Shown here piece after piece: positions 45,283 through 58,657 of a DNA stretch of 64,000 nucleotides. The position numbers and the translations under genes are program-made. The first letter of the stretch is position 1; the number at the start of each line of letters is the position of its first letter. The stretch comes from Hydractinia symbiolongicarpus. Lineage: Eukaryota; Cnidaria; Hydrozoa; Anthoathecata; Hydractiniidae. A model generated the notes under the pieces. It was not told the origin of the DNA. It saw nothing but the letters and a program-made list of their open reading frames with translations, and did no database searches. The stretch spans positions 30,444,001 through 30,508,000 of the forward strand of contig NC_079883.1 in the NCBI RefSeq assembly GCF_029227915.1. Direction: 5' to 3'.

Positions 45283-46498
45283 CGTTCGGGAAATGAGTTT
45301 ACTCCATGGGTAATTTCTTTGTATACTTTTAAATATACCGGCCGAGTCCGGATTTACGGGAAGTCGCAGATTTTCGTTTGCCGGCGATTAAACTTCTTTT
45401 ATTCAGCTTCTCATCAAAAATGAAAACATTTTTAAAAACTACAAGTCTCATGGGCTTTAGTGGTGAAATAATAATTTAAAAAATCGTTAGGGAAATAAGT
45501 TTACACCCTGGGTACTTTCTTTGTATACTTTTGACTATACGGGCCGAGTCCGGGATTTACGGGAAGTCGCGGGTTTTAGTTTGCCGGCGATTAAACTTCT
45601 TTTGTTCAGCGTCTGATCAAAAATGAAAACATTTTTGAAAACTACAAGTCTCAAGCGTTTTAGTGGTGAAAGAAAAATTTAAAAAATCGTTCGGGAAATA
45701 AGTTTATTCCCTGGGTACTTTCTTTGTATACATTCGACTATACGGGCCAAGCCCGGGATTTACGGGAAATTGCGGGATTTCGTTTGCCGGCGATTAAATC
45801 TCTTTCATTAAGCGTCTCGTCAAAAATGAAAACATTTTTAAAAACTACAAGTCTCATGCGTTTTAGTGGTAAAAAAAAAATTTAAAAAATCGTTCAGGAA
45901 ATGAGTTTACACCCTGGGTATTTTCTTTGTATACTTTTGACTATACCGGCCGAGTCCGGATTTACGGGAAGTCGCAGATTTTCGTTTGCCGGCGATTAAA
46001 CTTCTTTTATTCAGCGTCTCATCAAAAATGAAAACATTTTTAAAAACTACTAGTCTCATGGGCTTTAGTGGTGAAATAATAATTTAAAAAATCGTTAGGG
46101 AAATGAGTTTACACCCTGGGTACTTTCTTTGTATACTTTTGACTATACGGGCCGAGTCCGGGATTTACGGGAAGTCGCGGGTTTTCGTTTGCCGGCGATT
46201 AAACTTCTTTTGTTCAGCGTCCGATCAAAAATGAAAACATTTTTGAAAACTACAAGTCTCAAGCGTTTTAGTGGTGAAAGAAAAATTTAAAAAATCGTTC
46301 GGGAAATAAGTTTATTCCCTGGGTACTTTCTTTGTATACATTCGACTATACGGGCCAAGCCCGGGATTTACGGGAAATTGCGGGATTTCGTTTGCCGGCG
46401 ATTAAATCTCTTTCATTAAGCGTCTCGTCAAAAATGAAAACATTTTTAAAAACTACAAGTCTCATGCGTTTTAGTGGTAAAAAAAAAATTTAAAAAAT
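45283..46498 (+). repeat. H-I-N trimer HOR, 2 x 608 bp
   Basis: The landmark CGTTAGGG is at 45485 and 46093, 608 bp apart, and unit starts are at 45283 and 45891. ATACCGGCCGAG, GTCGCAGATTTT and GAAATTGCGGGATTTCG occur in both. The first monomer of unit two has an O head (CGTTCAGG, ACACCC) joined to an H body; the same CGTTCAGG head starts the true O at 46499. Confidence 0.9.
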
Positions 46499-49400
46499 CG
46501 TTCAGGAAATGAGTTTACACCCTGGGTACTTTCTTTGTATACTTTTGACTATACGGGCCGAGTCCGGGATTTACGGGAAATCGCAGGTTTTCGTTTGCCG
46601 GCGATTAAACTTCTTTTATTCAGCGTCTCGTCAAAAATGAAATCATTTTTGAAAACTACAAGTCTCATGCGTTTTAGTGGTGAAAAAATAATTTAAAAAA
46701 TCGTTCGGGAAATGAGTTTACTCCCTGGGTACTTTCTTTGTATACTTTTGACTATGCGGGCCGAGTCCGGGGTTTCCGGGAAATGGCGGGTTTTCGTTTG
46801 CCGGCGATTAAACCTCTTTCATTAAGCGTCTCATCAAAAATGAAAACATTTTTGAAAACTGCAAGTCTCATGCGTTTTAGTGGTGAAAAGATAATTTAAA
46901 AAATCGTTTTGGAAATGAGTTTACTCACAGGGTACTTTCTTTGTATACATTTGACTATACGGGCCAAGACGGGATTTACGGGAAATCGCGGGTTTTCGTT
47001 TGCCGGCGATTAAACCACTTTTATTCAGCGTCTCATCAAAAATGAAAACATTTTTGAAAACTACAAGTCTCATGCGTTTTAGTGGTAAAAAAAAATTTAA
47101 AAAATCTTTCGGGAAATGAGTTTACTCCCTGGGAACTTTCTTAGTATACATTCGACTATACGGGCCAAGCCCGGGTTTACGGCAAATCGCGGGATTTCGT
47201 TTGCCGGCGATTAAACCTCTTTCATTAAGCGTCTCATCAAAAATGAAAACATTTTTAAAATCTACAAGTCTCATGCGTTTTAGTGGTGAAAAAATAATTT
47301 AAAAAATCGTTCGGGAAATGAGTTTACTCCCTGGGTACTTTCTTTGTATACTTTTGACTATGCAGGCCGAGTCCGGGGTTTACGGGAAATCGCGGGTTTT
47401 CGTTTGCCGGCGATTAAACTTCTTTTATTAAGCGTCTCATCTAAAATGAAAACAGTTTTGAAAACTACAAGTCTCATGCGTTTTAGTGGTATAAAAAAAA
47501 TTTAAAAAATGGTTCGGGAAATGAGTTTACTCCCTGGGTACTTTCTTTGTATACTTTTGACTATGCGGGCCGAGACCGGGATTTACGGAAATCGCAGGTT
47601 TTCGTTTGCCGGCGATTAAACTTCTTTTATTAAGCGTCTCATCAAAAATGAAAACATTTTTGAAAACTACAAGTCTCATGCGTTTTAGTGGTAAAAAAAA
47701 AATTTAAAAAATCGTTCGGGAAATGAGTTTACTCCCTGGGTACTTTCTTTGTATACTTTTGACTATACGGGCCGAGTCCGGGATTTACGGGAAATCGCAG
47801 GTTTTCGTTTGCCGGCGATTATACTTCTTTTATTCAGCGTCTCATCAAAAATGAAAACATTTTTGAAAACTACAAGTCTCATGCGTTTTAGTGGTAAAAA
47901 AAAATTTAAAAAATCTTTCGGGAAATGAGTTTACTCCCTGGGTACTTTCTTAGTATACATTCGACTATACGGGCCAAGCCCGGGTTTACGGCAAATCGCG
48001 GGATTTCGTTTGCCGGCGATTAAACCTCTTTCATTAAGCGTTTCATCAAAAATGAAAACAGTTTTGAAAACTACAAGTCTCATGCGTTTTAGTGGTTAAA
48101 AAAAAATTTAAAAAATCGTTCGGGAAATGAGTTTACTCCCTGGGTACTTTATTTGTATACTTTTGACTATGCGGGCCGAGACCGGGATTTACGGAAATCG
48201 CAGGTTTTCGTTTGCCGGCGATTAAACTTCTTTTATTAAGCGTCTCATCAAAAATGAAAACATTTTTGAAAACTACAAGTCTCATGCGTTTTAGTGGTAA
48301 AAAAAAAATTTAAAAAATCGTTCGGGAAATGAGTTTACTCCCTGGGTACTTTCTTTGTATACTTTTGACTATACGGGCCGAGTCCGGGATTTACGGGAAA
48401 TCGCAGGTTTTCGTTTGCCGGCGATTATACTTCTTTTATTCAGCGTCTCATCAAAAATGAAAACATTTTTGAAAACTACAAGTCTCATGCGTTTTAGTGG
48501 TGAAAAAATAAATTAAAAAATCGTTCGGGAAATGAGTTTACTTCCTGGGTACTTTCTTTGTATACTTTTGACTATACGGGCAAAGTCCCGGATTTACGGG
48601 AAATCGCGGGTTTTCGTTTGCCGGCGATTAAACTTCTTTTATTCAGCGTCTCATCAAAAATGAAAACATTTTTAAAAACTACAAGTCTCATGGGCTTTAG
48701 TGGTGAAATAATAATTTAAAAAATCGTTCGGGAAATGAGTTTACTCCCTGGGTACTTTCTTTGTATACTTTTGACTATGCGGGCCGAGTCCGGGGCTTCC
48801 GGGAAATGGCGGGTTTTCGTTTGCCGGCGATTAAACCTCTTTCATTAAGCGTCTCATCAAAAATGAAAACATTTTTGAAAACTGCAAGTCTCATGCGTTT
48901 TAGTGGTGAAAAGATAATTTAAAAAATCGTTTTGGAAATGAGTTTACTCACAGGGTACTTTCTTTGTATACATTTGACTATACGGGCCAAGACGGGATTT
49001 ACGGGAAATCGCGGGTTTTCGTTTGCCGGCGATTAAACCACTTTTATTCAGCGTCTCATCAAAAATGAAAACATTTTTGAAAACTACAAGTCTCATGCGT
49101 TTTAGTGGTAAAAAAAAATTTAAAAAATCTTTCGGGAAATGAGTTTACTCCCTGGGTACTTTCTTTGTATACTTTTGACAATGCGGGCCGAGACCGGGAC
49201 TTACGGAAATCGCAGGTTTTCGTTTGCCGGCGATTAAACTTCTTTTATTAAGCGTCTCATCAAAAATGAAAACATTTTTGAAAACTACAAGTCTCATGCG
49301 TTTTAGTGGTAAAAAAAAAATTTAAAAAATCGTTCGGGAAATGAGTTTACTCCCTGGGTACTTTCTTTGTATACTTTTGACTATACGGGCCGAGTCCGGG

Positions 49401-50139
49401 ATTTACGGGAAATCGCAGGTTTTCGTTTGCCGGCGATTATACTTCTTTTATTCAGCGTCTCATCAAAAATGAAAACATTTTTGAAAACTACAAGTCTCAT
49501 GCGTTTTAGTGGTAAAAAAAAATTTAAAAAATCTTTCGGGAAATGAGTTTACTCCCTGGGTACTTTCTTAGTATACATTCGACTATACGGGCCAAGCCCG
49601 GGTTTACGGCAAATCGCGGGATTTCGTTTGCCGGCGATTAAACCTCTTTCATTAAGCGTTTCATCAAAAATGAAAACAGTTTTGAAAACTACAAGTCTCA
49701 TGCGTTTTAGTGGTTAAAAAAAAATTTAAAAAATCGTTCGGGAAATGAGTTTACTCCCTGGGTACTTTCTTTGTATACTTTTGACTATGTGGGCCGAGAC
49801 CGGGATTTACGGAAATCGCAGGTTTTCGTTTGCCGGCGATTAAACTTCTTTTATTAAGCGTCTCATCAAAAACGAAAACATTTTTGAAAACTACAAGTCT
49901 CATGCGTTTTAGTGGTAAAAAAAAAATTTAAAAAATCGTTCGGGAAATGAGTTTACTCCCTGGGTACTTTCTTTGTATACTTTTGACTATACGGGCCGAG
50001 TCCGGGATTTACGGGAAATCGCAGGTTTTCGTTTGCCGGCGATTATACTTCTTTTATTCAGCGTCTCATCAAAAATGAAAACATTTTTGAAAACTACAAG
50101 TCTCATGCGTTTTAGTGGTGAAAAAATAAATTAAAAAAT
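46499..50139 (+). repeat. Eighteen-monomer stretch with K-L-R repeats and a 1618-bp 8-mer
   Basis: The order is O-G'-Q-R-S-K-L-R-K-L-M-G'-Q-K-L-R-K-L. GAGACC of K is at 47572, 48178, 49190 and 49796. Thus 606-bp trimers K-L-R occur twice and the 8-mer K-L-R-K-L-M-G'-Q repeats at 1618 bp. ACAGTTTTG with TTTCATC (48061 and 49679) and TTTAGTGGTTAAAA confirm the offset. The K at about 49136 has an R head (ATCTTTCGGG), a hybrid at the unit junction. Confidence 0.88.
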
Positions 50140-51964
50140 CGTTCGGGAAATGAGTTTACTTCCTGGGTACTTTCTTTGTATACTTTTGACTATACGGGCC
50201 AAGTCCCGGATTTACGGGAAATCGCGGGTTTTCGTTTGCCGGCGATTAAACTTCTTTTATTCAGCGTCTCATCAAAAATGAAAACATTTTTAAAAACTAC
50301 AAGTCTCATGGGCTTTAGTGGTGAAATAATAATTTAAAAAATCGTTCGGGAAATGAGTTTACACCCTGGGTACTTTCTTTGTATACTTTTGACTATACGA
50401 GCCGAGTCCGGGATTTACGGGAAATCGCTGATTTTCGTTTGCCGGCGATTAAACTTCTTTTGTTCAGCGTCTCATCAAAAATGAAAACATTTTCAAAAAC
50501 TACAAGTCTCATGCGTTTTAGTGGTGAAAAAATAATTTAAAAAATCGTTCGGAAATGAGTTTACTCCCTGGGTACTTTCTTTGTATACTTTTGACTATAC
50601 GGGCCGAGTCCGGGATTTACGGGAAGTCGCGGGGTTTCGTTTGAGGGCGATTAAACTTCTTTTATTCAGCGTCTCATCAAAAATGAAAACATTTTTGAAA
50701 ACTGCAAGTCTCATGGGCTTTAGTGGTGAAATAATAATTTAAAAAATTGTACGGGAAATGCGTTTACACCCTGGGTACTTTCTTTGTATACTTTTGACTA
50801 TACGGGCCGAGTCCGGGATTTACGGGAAATCGCAGGTTTTCGTTTACCGGCGATTAAACTTCTTTTATTCAGCGTCTCATCAAAAATGAAAACATTTTTG
50901 AAAACTACAAGTCTCATGCGTTTTAGTGGTGAAAAAATAATTTAAAAAATCGTTCGGGAAATGAGTTTGCTCCATGGGTACTTTCTTTGTATACTTTTGA
51001 CTATACGGGCCGAGTCCGGATTTACGGGAAATCGCGGATTTTCGTTTGCCGGCGATTAAACTTCTTTTATTGAGCGTCTCATCAAAAATGAAAACATTTT
51101 CAAAAACTACAAGTCTCATGGGCTTTAGTGGTGAAATAATAATTTAAAAAATCGTTCGGGAAATGAGTTTACACCCTGGGTACTTTCTTTGTATACTTTT
51201 GACTATACGGGCCGAGTCCGGGATTTACGGGAAGTCGCGGGTTTTCGTTTGCCGGCGATTAAACTTATTTTATTCAGCGTCTCATCAAAAATGAAAACAT
51301 TTTTAAAAACTGCAAGTCTCATGGGCTTTAGTGGTGAAATAATAATTTAAAAAATCGTTCGGGAAATGAGTTTACACCCTGGGTACTTTCTTTGTATACT
51401 TTTGACTATACGAGCCGAGTCCGGGATTTACGGGAAATCGCTGGTTTTCGTTTGCCGGCGATTAAACTTCTTTTGTTCAGCGTCTGATCAAAAATGAAAA
51501 CAATTTCAAAAACTACAAGTCTCATGCGTTTTAGTGGTAAAAAAAATAATTTAAAAAATCGTTCGGAAATGAGTTTACTCCCTGGGTACTTTCTTTGTAT
51601 ACTTTTGACTATACGGGCCGAGTCCGGGATTTACGGGAAGTCGCGGGGTTTCGTTTGAGGGCGATTAAACTTCTTTTATTCAGCGTCTCATCAAAAATGA
51701 AAACATTTTTAAAAACTACAAGTCTCATGGGCTTTAGTGGTGAAATAATAATTTAAAAAATCGTTCGGGAAATGAGTTTACACCCTGGGTACTTTCTTTG
51801 TATACTTTTGACTATACGAGCCGAGTCCGAGATTTACGGGAAATCGCTGGTTTTCGTTTGCCGGCGATTAAACTTCTTTTGTTCAGCGTCTGATCAAAAA
51901 TGAAAACATTTTTGAAAACTACAAGTCTCAAGCGTTTCAGTGGTGAAAGGAAAATTTAAAAAAT
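50140..51964 (+). repeat. M-D-E-F-H-I-J-E-J family 2 block, 9 monomers
   Basis: 1825 bp. GCTGATT at 50427 and 59148 and other words place its first eight monomers at a constant offset of 8721 bp from 58861 onward. H has the private GAGTTTGCTCC (about 50963), shared only with about 59686 and 62322. The final J ends in an N-leading tail with TCTCAAGCG and TTTCAGTGGTGAAAGGAAAA. Confidence 0.87.
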
Positions 51965-53791
51965 CGTTCGGGAAATAAGTTTATTCCTTGGGTACTTTCT
52001 TTGTATACATTCGACTACACGGGCCAAGCCCGGGATTTACGGGAAATCGCGGGATTTCGTTTGCCGGCGATTAAACCTCTTTCATTAAGCGTCTCGTCAA
52101 AAATGAAAACATTTTTGAAAACTACAAGTCTCATGCGTTTTAGTGGTTAAAAAAAAAATTAAAAAATCGTTCGGGAAATGAGTTTACACCCTGGGTACTT
52201 TCTTTGTATACTTTTGACTATACGGGCCGAGTCCGGGATTTACGGGAAATCGCAGGTTTTCGTTTGCCGGCGATTAAACCTCTTTTATTCAGCGTCTCAT
52301 CAAAAATGAAAACATTTTTGAAAACTACAAGTCTCATGCCTTTTAGTGGTGAAAAAATAATTTAAAAAATCGTTCGGGAAATGAGTTTACTCCCTGGGTA
52401 CTTTCTTTGTATACTTTTGAATATGCGGGCCGAGTCCGGGGTTTACGGGAAATGGCGGGTTTTTGTTTGCGGGCGATTAAACTTCTTTTGTTCAGCGTCT
52501 GATCAAAAATGAAAACATTTTTGAAAACTACAAGTCTCAAGCGTTTTAGTGGTGAAAGAAAAATTTAAAAAATCGTTCGGGAAATAAGTTTATTCCTTGG
52601 GTACTTTCTTTGTATACATTCGACTATACGGGCCAAGCCCGGGATTTACGGGAAATCGCGGGATTTCGTTTGCCGGCGATTAAACCTCTTTCATTAAGCG
52701 TCTCGTCACAAATGAAAACATTTTTGAAAACTACAAGTCTCATGCGTTTTAGTGGTAAAAAAAAAAATTAAAAAATCGTTCGGGAAATGAGTTTACACCC
52801 TGGGTACTTTCTTTGTATACTTTTGACTATACGGGCCGAGTCCGGGATTTACGGGAAATCGCAGGTTTTCGTTTGCCGGCGATTAAACTTCTTTTATTCA
52901 GCGTCTCATCAAAAATGAAAACATTTTTGAAAACTACAAGTCTCATGCGTTTTAGTGGTGAAAAAATAATTTAAAAAATCGTTCAGGAAATGAGTTTACT
53001 CCCTGGGTACTTTCTTTGTATACTTTTGAATATGCGGGCCGAGTCCGGGGTTTACGGGAAATGGCGGGTTTTCGTTTGCCGGCGATTAAACTTCTTTTAT
53101 TCAGCGTCTGATCAAAAATGAAAACATTTTTGAAAACTACAAGTCTCAAGTGTTTTAGTGGTGAAAAAAAAATTTAAAAAATCGTTCGGGAAATGAGTTT
53201 ACTCCCTGGGTACTTTCTTTGTATACATTCGACTATACGGGCCAAGCCCGGGATTTACGGGAAATCGCGGGATTTCGTTTGCCGGCGATTAAACCTCTTT
53301 CATTAAGCGTCTCATCAAAAATGAAAACATTTTTGAAAACTACAAGTCTCATGCGTTTTAGTGGTAAAAAAAAAATTTAAAAAATCGTTCGGGAAATGAG
53401 TTTACACCCTGGGTACTTTCTTTGTATACTTTTGACTATACGGGCCGAGTCCGGGATTTACGGGAAATCGCAGGTTTTCGTTTGCCGGCGATTAAACTTC
53501 TTTTATTCAGCGTCTCATCAAAAATGAAAACATTTTTAAAAACTACAAGTCTCATGCGTTTTAGTGGTAAAAAAAAAATTTAAAAAATCGTTCAGGAAAT
53601 GAGTTTACTCCCTGGGTACTTTCTTTGTATACTTTTGAATATGCGGGCCGAGTCCGGGGTTTACGGGAAATGGCGGGTTTTCGTTTGCCGGCGATTAAAC
53701 TTCTTTTATTCAGCGTCTCATCAAAAATGAAAACATTTTTGAAAACTACAAGTCTCATGCGTTTTAGTGGTAAAAAAAAAAATTAAAAAAT
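51965..53791 (+). repeat. N-O-G trimer HOR, 3 x 609 bp
   Basis: Unit starts are at 51965, 52574 and 53183, and the next O starts at 53792. The N of units one and two has TTCCTTGGG; that of unit three has reverted to TTTACTCCC. G has TTTTGAATATGCGGG in all three, at about 52420, 53028 and 53637, and once more at about 54852. This is the cleanest three-copy HOR of Domain III. Confidence 0.93.
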
Positions 53792-55414
53792 CGTTCGGGA
53801 AATGAGTTTACACCCTGGGTACTTTCTTTGTATACTTTTGACTATACGGGCCGAGTCCGGGATTTACGGGAAATCGCAGGTTTTCGTTTGCCGGCGATTA
53901 AACTTCTTTTATTCAGCGTCTCATCAAAAATGAAAACATTTTTAAAAACTACAAGTCTCATGCGTTTTAGTGGTGAAAAAATAAATTAAAAAATCGTTCG
54001 GGAAATGAGTTTACTTCCTGGGTACTTTCTTTGTATACTTTTGACTATACGGGCCATGCCCGGGATTTACGGGAAATCGCGGGTTTTCGTTTGCCGGCGA
54101 TTAAACTTCTTTTATTCAGCGTCTCATCAAAAATAAAAACATTTTTGAAAACTACAAGTCTTATGCGTTTTAGTGGTGAAAAAATAATTTAAAAAATCGT
54201 TCCAGAAATGAGTTTACTCACAGGGTACTTTCTTTGTATACATTCGACTATACGGGTTAAGCCCGGGATTTACGGGAAAACGCGGGTTTTCGTTTGCCGG
54301 CGATTAAACTTCTTTTATTCAGCGTCTGATCAAAAATGAAAACTTTTTTGAAAACTACAAGTCTCAAGCGTTTTAGTGGTGAAAAAAAAATTTAAAAAAT
54401 CGTTCGGGAAATGAGGTTATTCCCTTGGTACTTTCTTTGTATACATTCGACTATACGGGCCAAGCCCGGAATTTACGCGAAATCGCGGGATTTCGTTTGC
54501 CGGCGATTAAACCTCTTTCATTAGGCGTCTCGTCAAAAATGAAAACATTTTTGAAAACTACAAGTCTCATGCGTTTTAGTGGTAAAAGAAAAATTAAAAA
54601 ATCGTTCGGGAAATGAGTTTACACCCTGGGTACTTTCTTTGTATACTTTTGACTATACGGGCCGAGTCCGGGATTTACGGGAAATCGCAGGTTTTCGTTT
54701 GCCGGCGATTAAACTTCTTTTATTCAGCGTCTCATCAAAAATGAAAACATTTTTGAAAACTACAAGTCTCATGCGTTTTAGTGGTGAAAAAATAATTTAA
54801 AAAATCGTTCGGGAAATGAGTTTACTCCCTGGGTACTTTCTTTGTATACTTTTGAATATGCGGGCCGAGTCCGGGGTTTACGGGAAATGGCGGGTTTTCG
54901 TTTGCCGGCGATTAAACTTCTTTTATTCAGCGTCTGATCAAAAATGAAAACAATTTCAAAAACTACAAGTCTCATGCGTTTTAGTGGTAAAAAAAATAAT
55001 TTAAAAAATCGTTCGGAAATGAGTTTACTCCCTGGGTACTTTCTTTGTATACTTTTGACTATACGGGCCGAGTCCGGGATTTACGGGAAGTCGCGGGGTT
55101 TCGTTTGAGGGCGATTAAACTTCTTTTATTCAGCGTCTCATCAAAAATGAAAACATTTTTAAAAACTACAAGTCTCATGGGCTTTAGTGGTGAAATAATA
55201 ATTTAAAAAATCGTACAGGAAATGCGTTTACACCCTGGGTACTTTCTTTGTATACTTTTGACTATACGGGCCGAGTCCGGGATTTACGGAAAATCGCAGG
55301 TTTTCGTTTACCGACGATTAAACTTCTTTTATTCAGCGTCTCATCAAAAATGAAAACATTTTTGAAAACTACAAGTCTCATGCGTTTTAGTGGTGAAAAA
55401 ATAATTTAAAAAAT
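53792..55414 (+). repeat. Mixed block of eight monomers
   Basis: The order is O, U-like (CCATGCCCGGG), V-like (TTCCAG head, GGTTAAGCCC, GAAAACGCG), N-like (GAGGTTATTCCC), O-like (54604 onward), G with a J tail (AACAATTTC), E, and F (GTACAGGAAATGCG, TTTACCGACG). U and V are Domain I types in the middle of Domain III, with several private changes, so this looks like an old remnant. Confidence 0.78.
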
Positions 55415-57238
55415 CGTTCGGGAAATGAGTTTACTCCATGGGTAATTTCTTTGTATACTTTTGACTATACCGGCCGAGTCCGGATTTACGGGAAGTCGCA
55501 GATTTTCGTTTGCCGGCGATAAAACTTCTTTTATTCTGCGTCTCATCAAAAATGAAAACATTTTTAAAAACTACAAGTCTCATGGGCTTTAGTGGTGAAA
55601 TAATAATTTAAAAAATCGTTAGGGAAATGAGTTTACACCCTGGGTACTTTCTTTGTATACTTTTGACTATACGGGCCGAGTCCGGGATTTACGGGAAGTC
55701 GCGGGTTTTCGTTTGCCGGCGATTAAACTTCTTTTGTTCAGCGTCTGATCAAAAATGAAAACATTTTTGAAAACTACAAGTCTCAAGCGTTTTAGTGGTG
55801 AAAGAAAAATTTAAAAAATCGTTCGGGAAATAAGTTTATTCCCTGGGTACTTTCTTTGTATACATTCGACTATACGGGCCAAGCCCGGGATTTACGGGAA
55901 ATCGCGGGATTTCGTTTGCCGGCGATTAAATCTCTTTCATTAAGCGTCTCGTCAAAAATGAAAACATTTTTAAAAACTACAAGTCTCATGCGTTTTAGTG
56001 GTAAAAAAAAAATTTTAAAAATCGTTCGGGAAATGAGTTTACACCCTGGGTACTTTCTTTGTATACTTTTGACTATACGGGCCGAGTCCGGGATTTACGG
56101 GAAATCGCAGGTTTTCGTTTGCCGGCGATTAAACTTCTTTTATTCAGCGTCTCGTCAAAAATGAAATTATTTTTGAAAACTACAAGTCTCATGCGTTTTA
56201 GTGGTGAAAAAATAATTTAAAAAATCGTTCGGGAAATGAGTTTACTCCCTGGGTACTTTCTTTGTATACTTTTGACTATGCGGGCCGAGTCCGGGGTTTA
56301 CGGGAAATGGCGGGTTTTCGTTTGCCGGCGATTAAACCTCTTTCATTAAGCGTCTCATCAAAAATGAAAACATTTTTGAAAACTGCAAGTCTCATGCGTT
56401 TTAGTGGTGAAAAGATAATTTAAAAAATCGTTTTGGAAATGAGTTTACTCACAGGGTACTTTCTTTGTATACATTTGACTATACGGGCCAAGACGGGATT
56501 TACGGGAAATCGCGGGTTTTCGTTTGCCGGCGATTAAACCACTTTTATTCAGCGTCTCATCAAAAATGAAAACATTTTTGAAAACTACAAGTCTCATGCG
56601 TTTTAGTGGTAAAAAAAAAATTTAAAAAATCTTTCGGGAAATGAGTTTACTCCCTGGGTACTTTCTTAGTATACATTCGACTATACGGGCCAAGCCCGGG
56701 ATTTACGGCAAATCGCGGGATTTCGTTTGCCGGCGATTAAACCTCTTTCATTAAGCGTCTCATCAAAAATGAAAACATTTTTAAAAACTACAAGTCTCAT
56801 GCGTTTTAGTGGTGAAAAAATAATTTAAAAAATCGTTCGGGAAATGAGTTTACTCCCTGGGTACTTTCTTTGTATACTTTTGACTATGCAGGCCGAGTCC
56901 GGGGTTTACGGGAAATCGCGGGTTTTCGTTTGCCGGCGATTAAACTTCTTTTATTAAGCGTCTCATCTAAACTGAAAACAGTTTTGAAAACTATAAGTCT
57001 CATGCGTTTTAGTGGTAAAAAAGAAATTTAAAAAATCGTTCGGGAAATGAGTTTACTCCCTGGGTACTTTCTTTGTATACTTTTGACTATGCGGGCCGAG
57101 ACCGGGATTTACGGAAATCGCAGGTTTTCGTTTGCCGGCGATTAAACTTCTTTTATTAAGCGTCTCATCAAAAATGAAAACATTTTTGAAAACTACAAGT
57201 CTCATGCGTTTTAGTGGTAAAAAAAAAATTTAAAAAAT
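55415..57238 (+). repeat. 9-monomer HOR, 1824 bp, copy 1 (H-I-N-O-G'-Q-R-S-K)
   Basis: N at 55820 and 57644, Q at 56490 and 58314, and TTATTCTGCG near 55531 and 57355 all keep 1824 bp. O has the changed dyad GAAATTATTTTTG. H has GGGTAATTTC and ATACCGGCC, I has CGTTAGGG. Confidence 0.9.
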
Positions 57239-58657
57239 CGTTCGGGAAATGAGTTTACTCCATGGGTAATTTCTTTGTATACTTTTGACTATACCGGCCG
57301 AGTCCGGATTTACGGGAAGTCGCAGATTTTCGTTTGCCGGCGATTAAACTTCTTTTATTCTGCGTCACATCAAAAATGAAAACATTTTTAAAAACTACAA
57401 GTCTCATGGGCTTTAGTGGTGAAATAATAATTTAAAAAATCGTTAGGGAAATGAGTTTACACCCTGGGTACTTTCTTTGTATACTTTTGACTATACGGGC
57501 CGAGTCCGGGATTTACGGGAAGTCGCGGGTTTTCGTTTGCCGGCGATTAAACTTCTTTTGTTCAGCGTCTGATCAAAAATGAAAACATTTTTGAAAACTA
57601 CAAGTCTCAAGCGTTTTAGTGGTGAAAGAAAAATTTAAAAAATCGTTCGGGAAATAAGTTTATTCCCTGGGTACTTTCTTTGTATACATTCGACTATACG
57701 GGCCAAGCCCGGGATTTACGGGAAATCGCGGGATTTCGTTTGCCGGCGATTAAATCTCTTTCATTAAGCGTCTCGTCAAAAATGAAAACATTCTTAAAAA
57801 CTACAAGTCTCATGCGTTTTAGTGGTAAAAAAAAAATTTAAAAAATCGTTCGGGAAATGAGTTTACACCCTGGGTACTTTCTTTGTATACTTTTGACTAT
57901 ACGGGCCGAGTCCGGGATTTACGGGAAATCGCAGGTTTTCGTTTGCCGGCGATTAAACTTCTTTTATTCAGCGTCTCGTCAAAAATGAAATTATTTTTGA
58001 AAACTACAAGTCTCATGCGTTTTAGTGGTGAAAAAATAATTTAAAAAATCGTTCGGGAAATGAGTTTACTCCCTGGGTACTTTCTTTGTATACTTTTGAC
58101 TATGCGGGCCGAGTCCGGGGTTTACGGGAAATGGCGGGTTTTCGTTTGCCGGCGATTAAACCTCTTTCATTAAGCGTCTCATCAAAAATGAAAACATTTT
58201 TGAAAACTGCAAGTCTCATGCGTTTTAGTGGTGAAAAGATAATTTAAAAAATCGTTTTGGAAATGAGTTTACTCACAGGGTACTTTCTTTGTATACATTT
58301 GACTATACGGGCCAAGACGGGATTTACGGGAAATCGCGGGTTTTCGTTTGCCGGCGATTAAACCACTTTTATTCAGCGTCTCATCAAAAATGAAAACATT
58401 TTTGAAAAGTACAAGTCTCATGCGTTTTAGTGGTAAAAAAAAAATTTAAAAAATCTTTCGGGAAATGAGTTTTCTCCCTGGGTACTTTCTTAGTATACAT
58501 TCGACTATACGGGCCAAGCCCGGGATTTACGGCAAATCGCGGGATTTCGTTTGCCGGCGATTAAACCTCTTTCATTAAGCGTCTCATCAAAAATGAAAAC
58601 ATTTTTAAAAACTACAAGTCTCATGCGTTTTAGTGGTAAAAAAAAAAATTAAAAAAT
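57239..58657 (+). repeat. 9-monomer HOR, copy 2, seven monomers kept
   Basis: H-I-N-O-G'-Q-R follow copy 1 closely. At 58658 the order passes to L and M, and S and K are skipped. Private changes are TCACATC at about 57364, ACATTCTTAAAAAC at about 57788 and GAGTTTTCTCC at about 58467. Confidence 0.88.
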
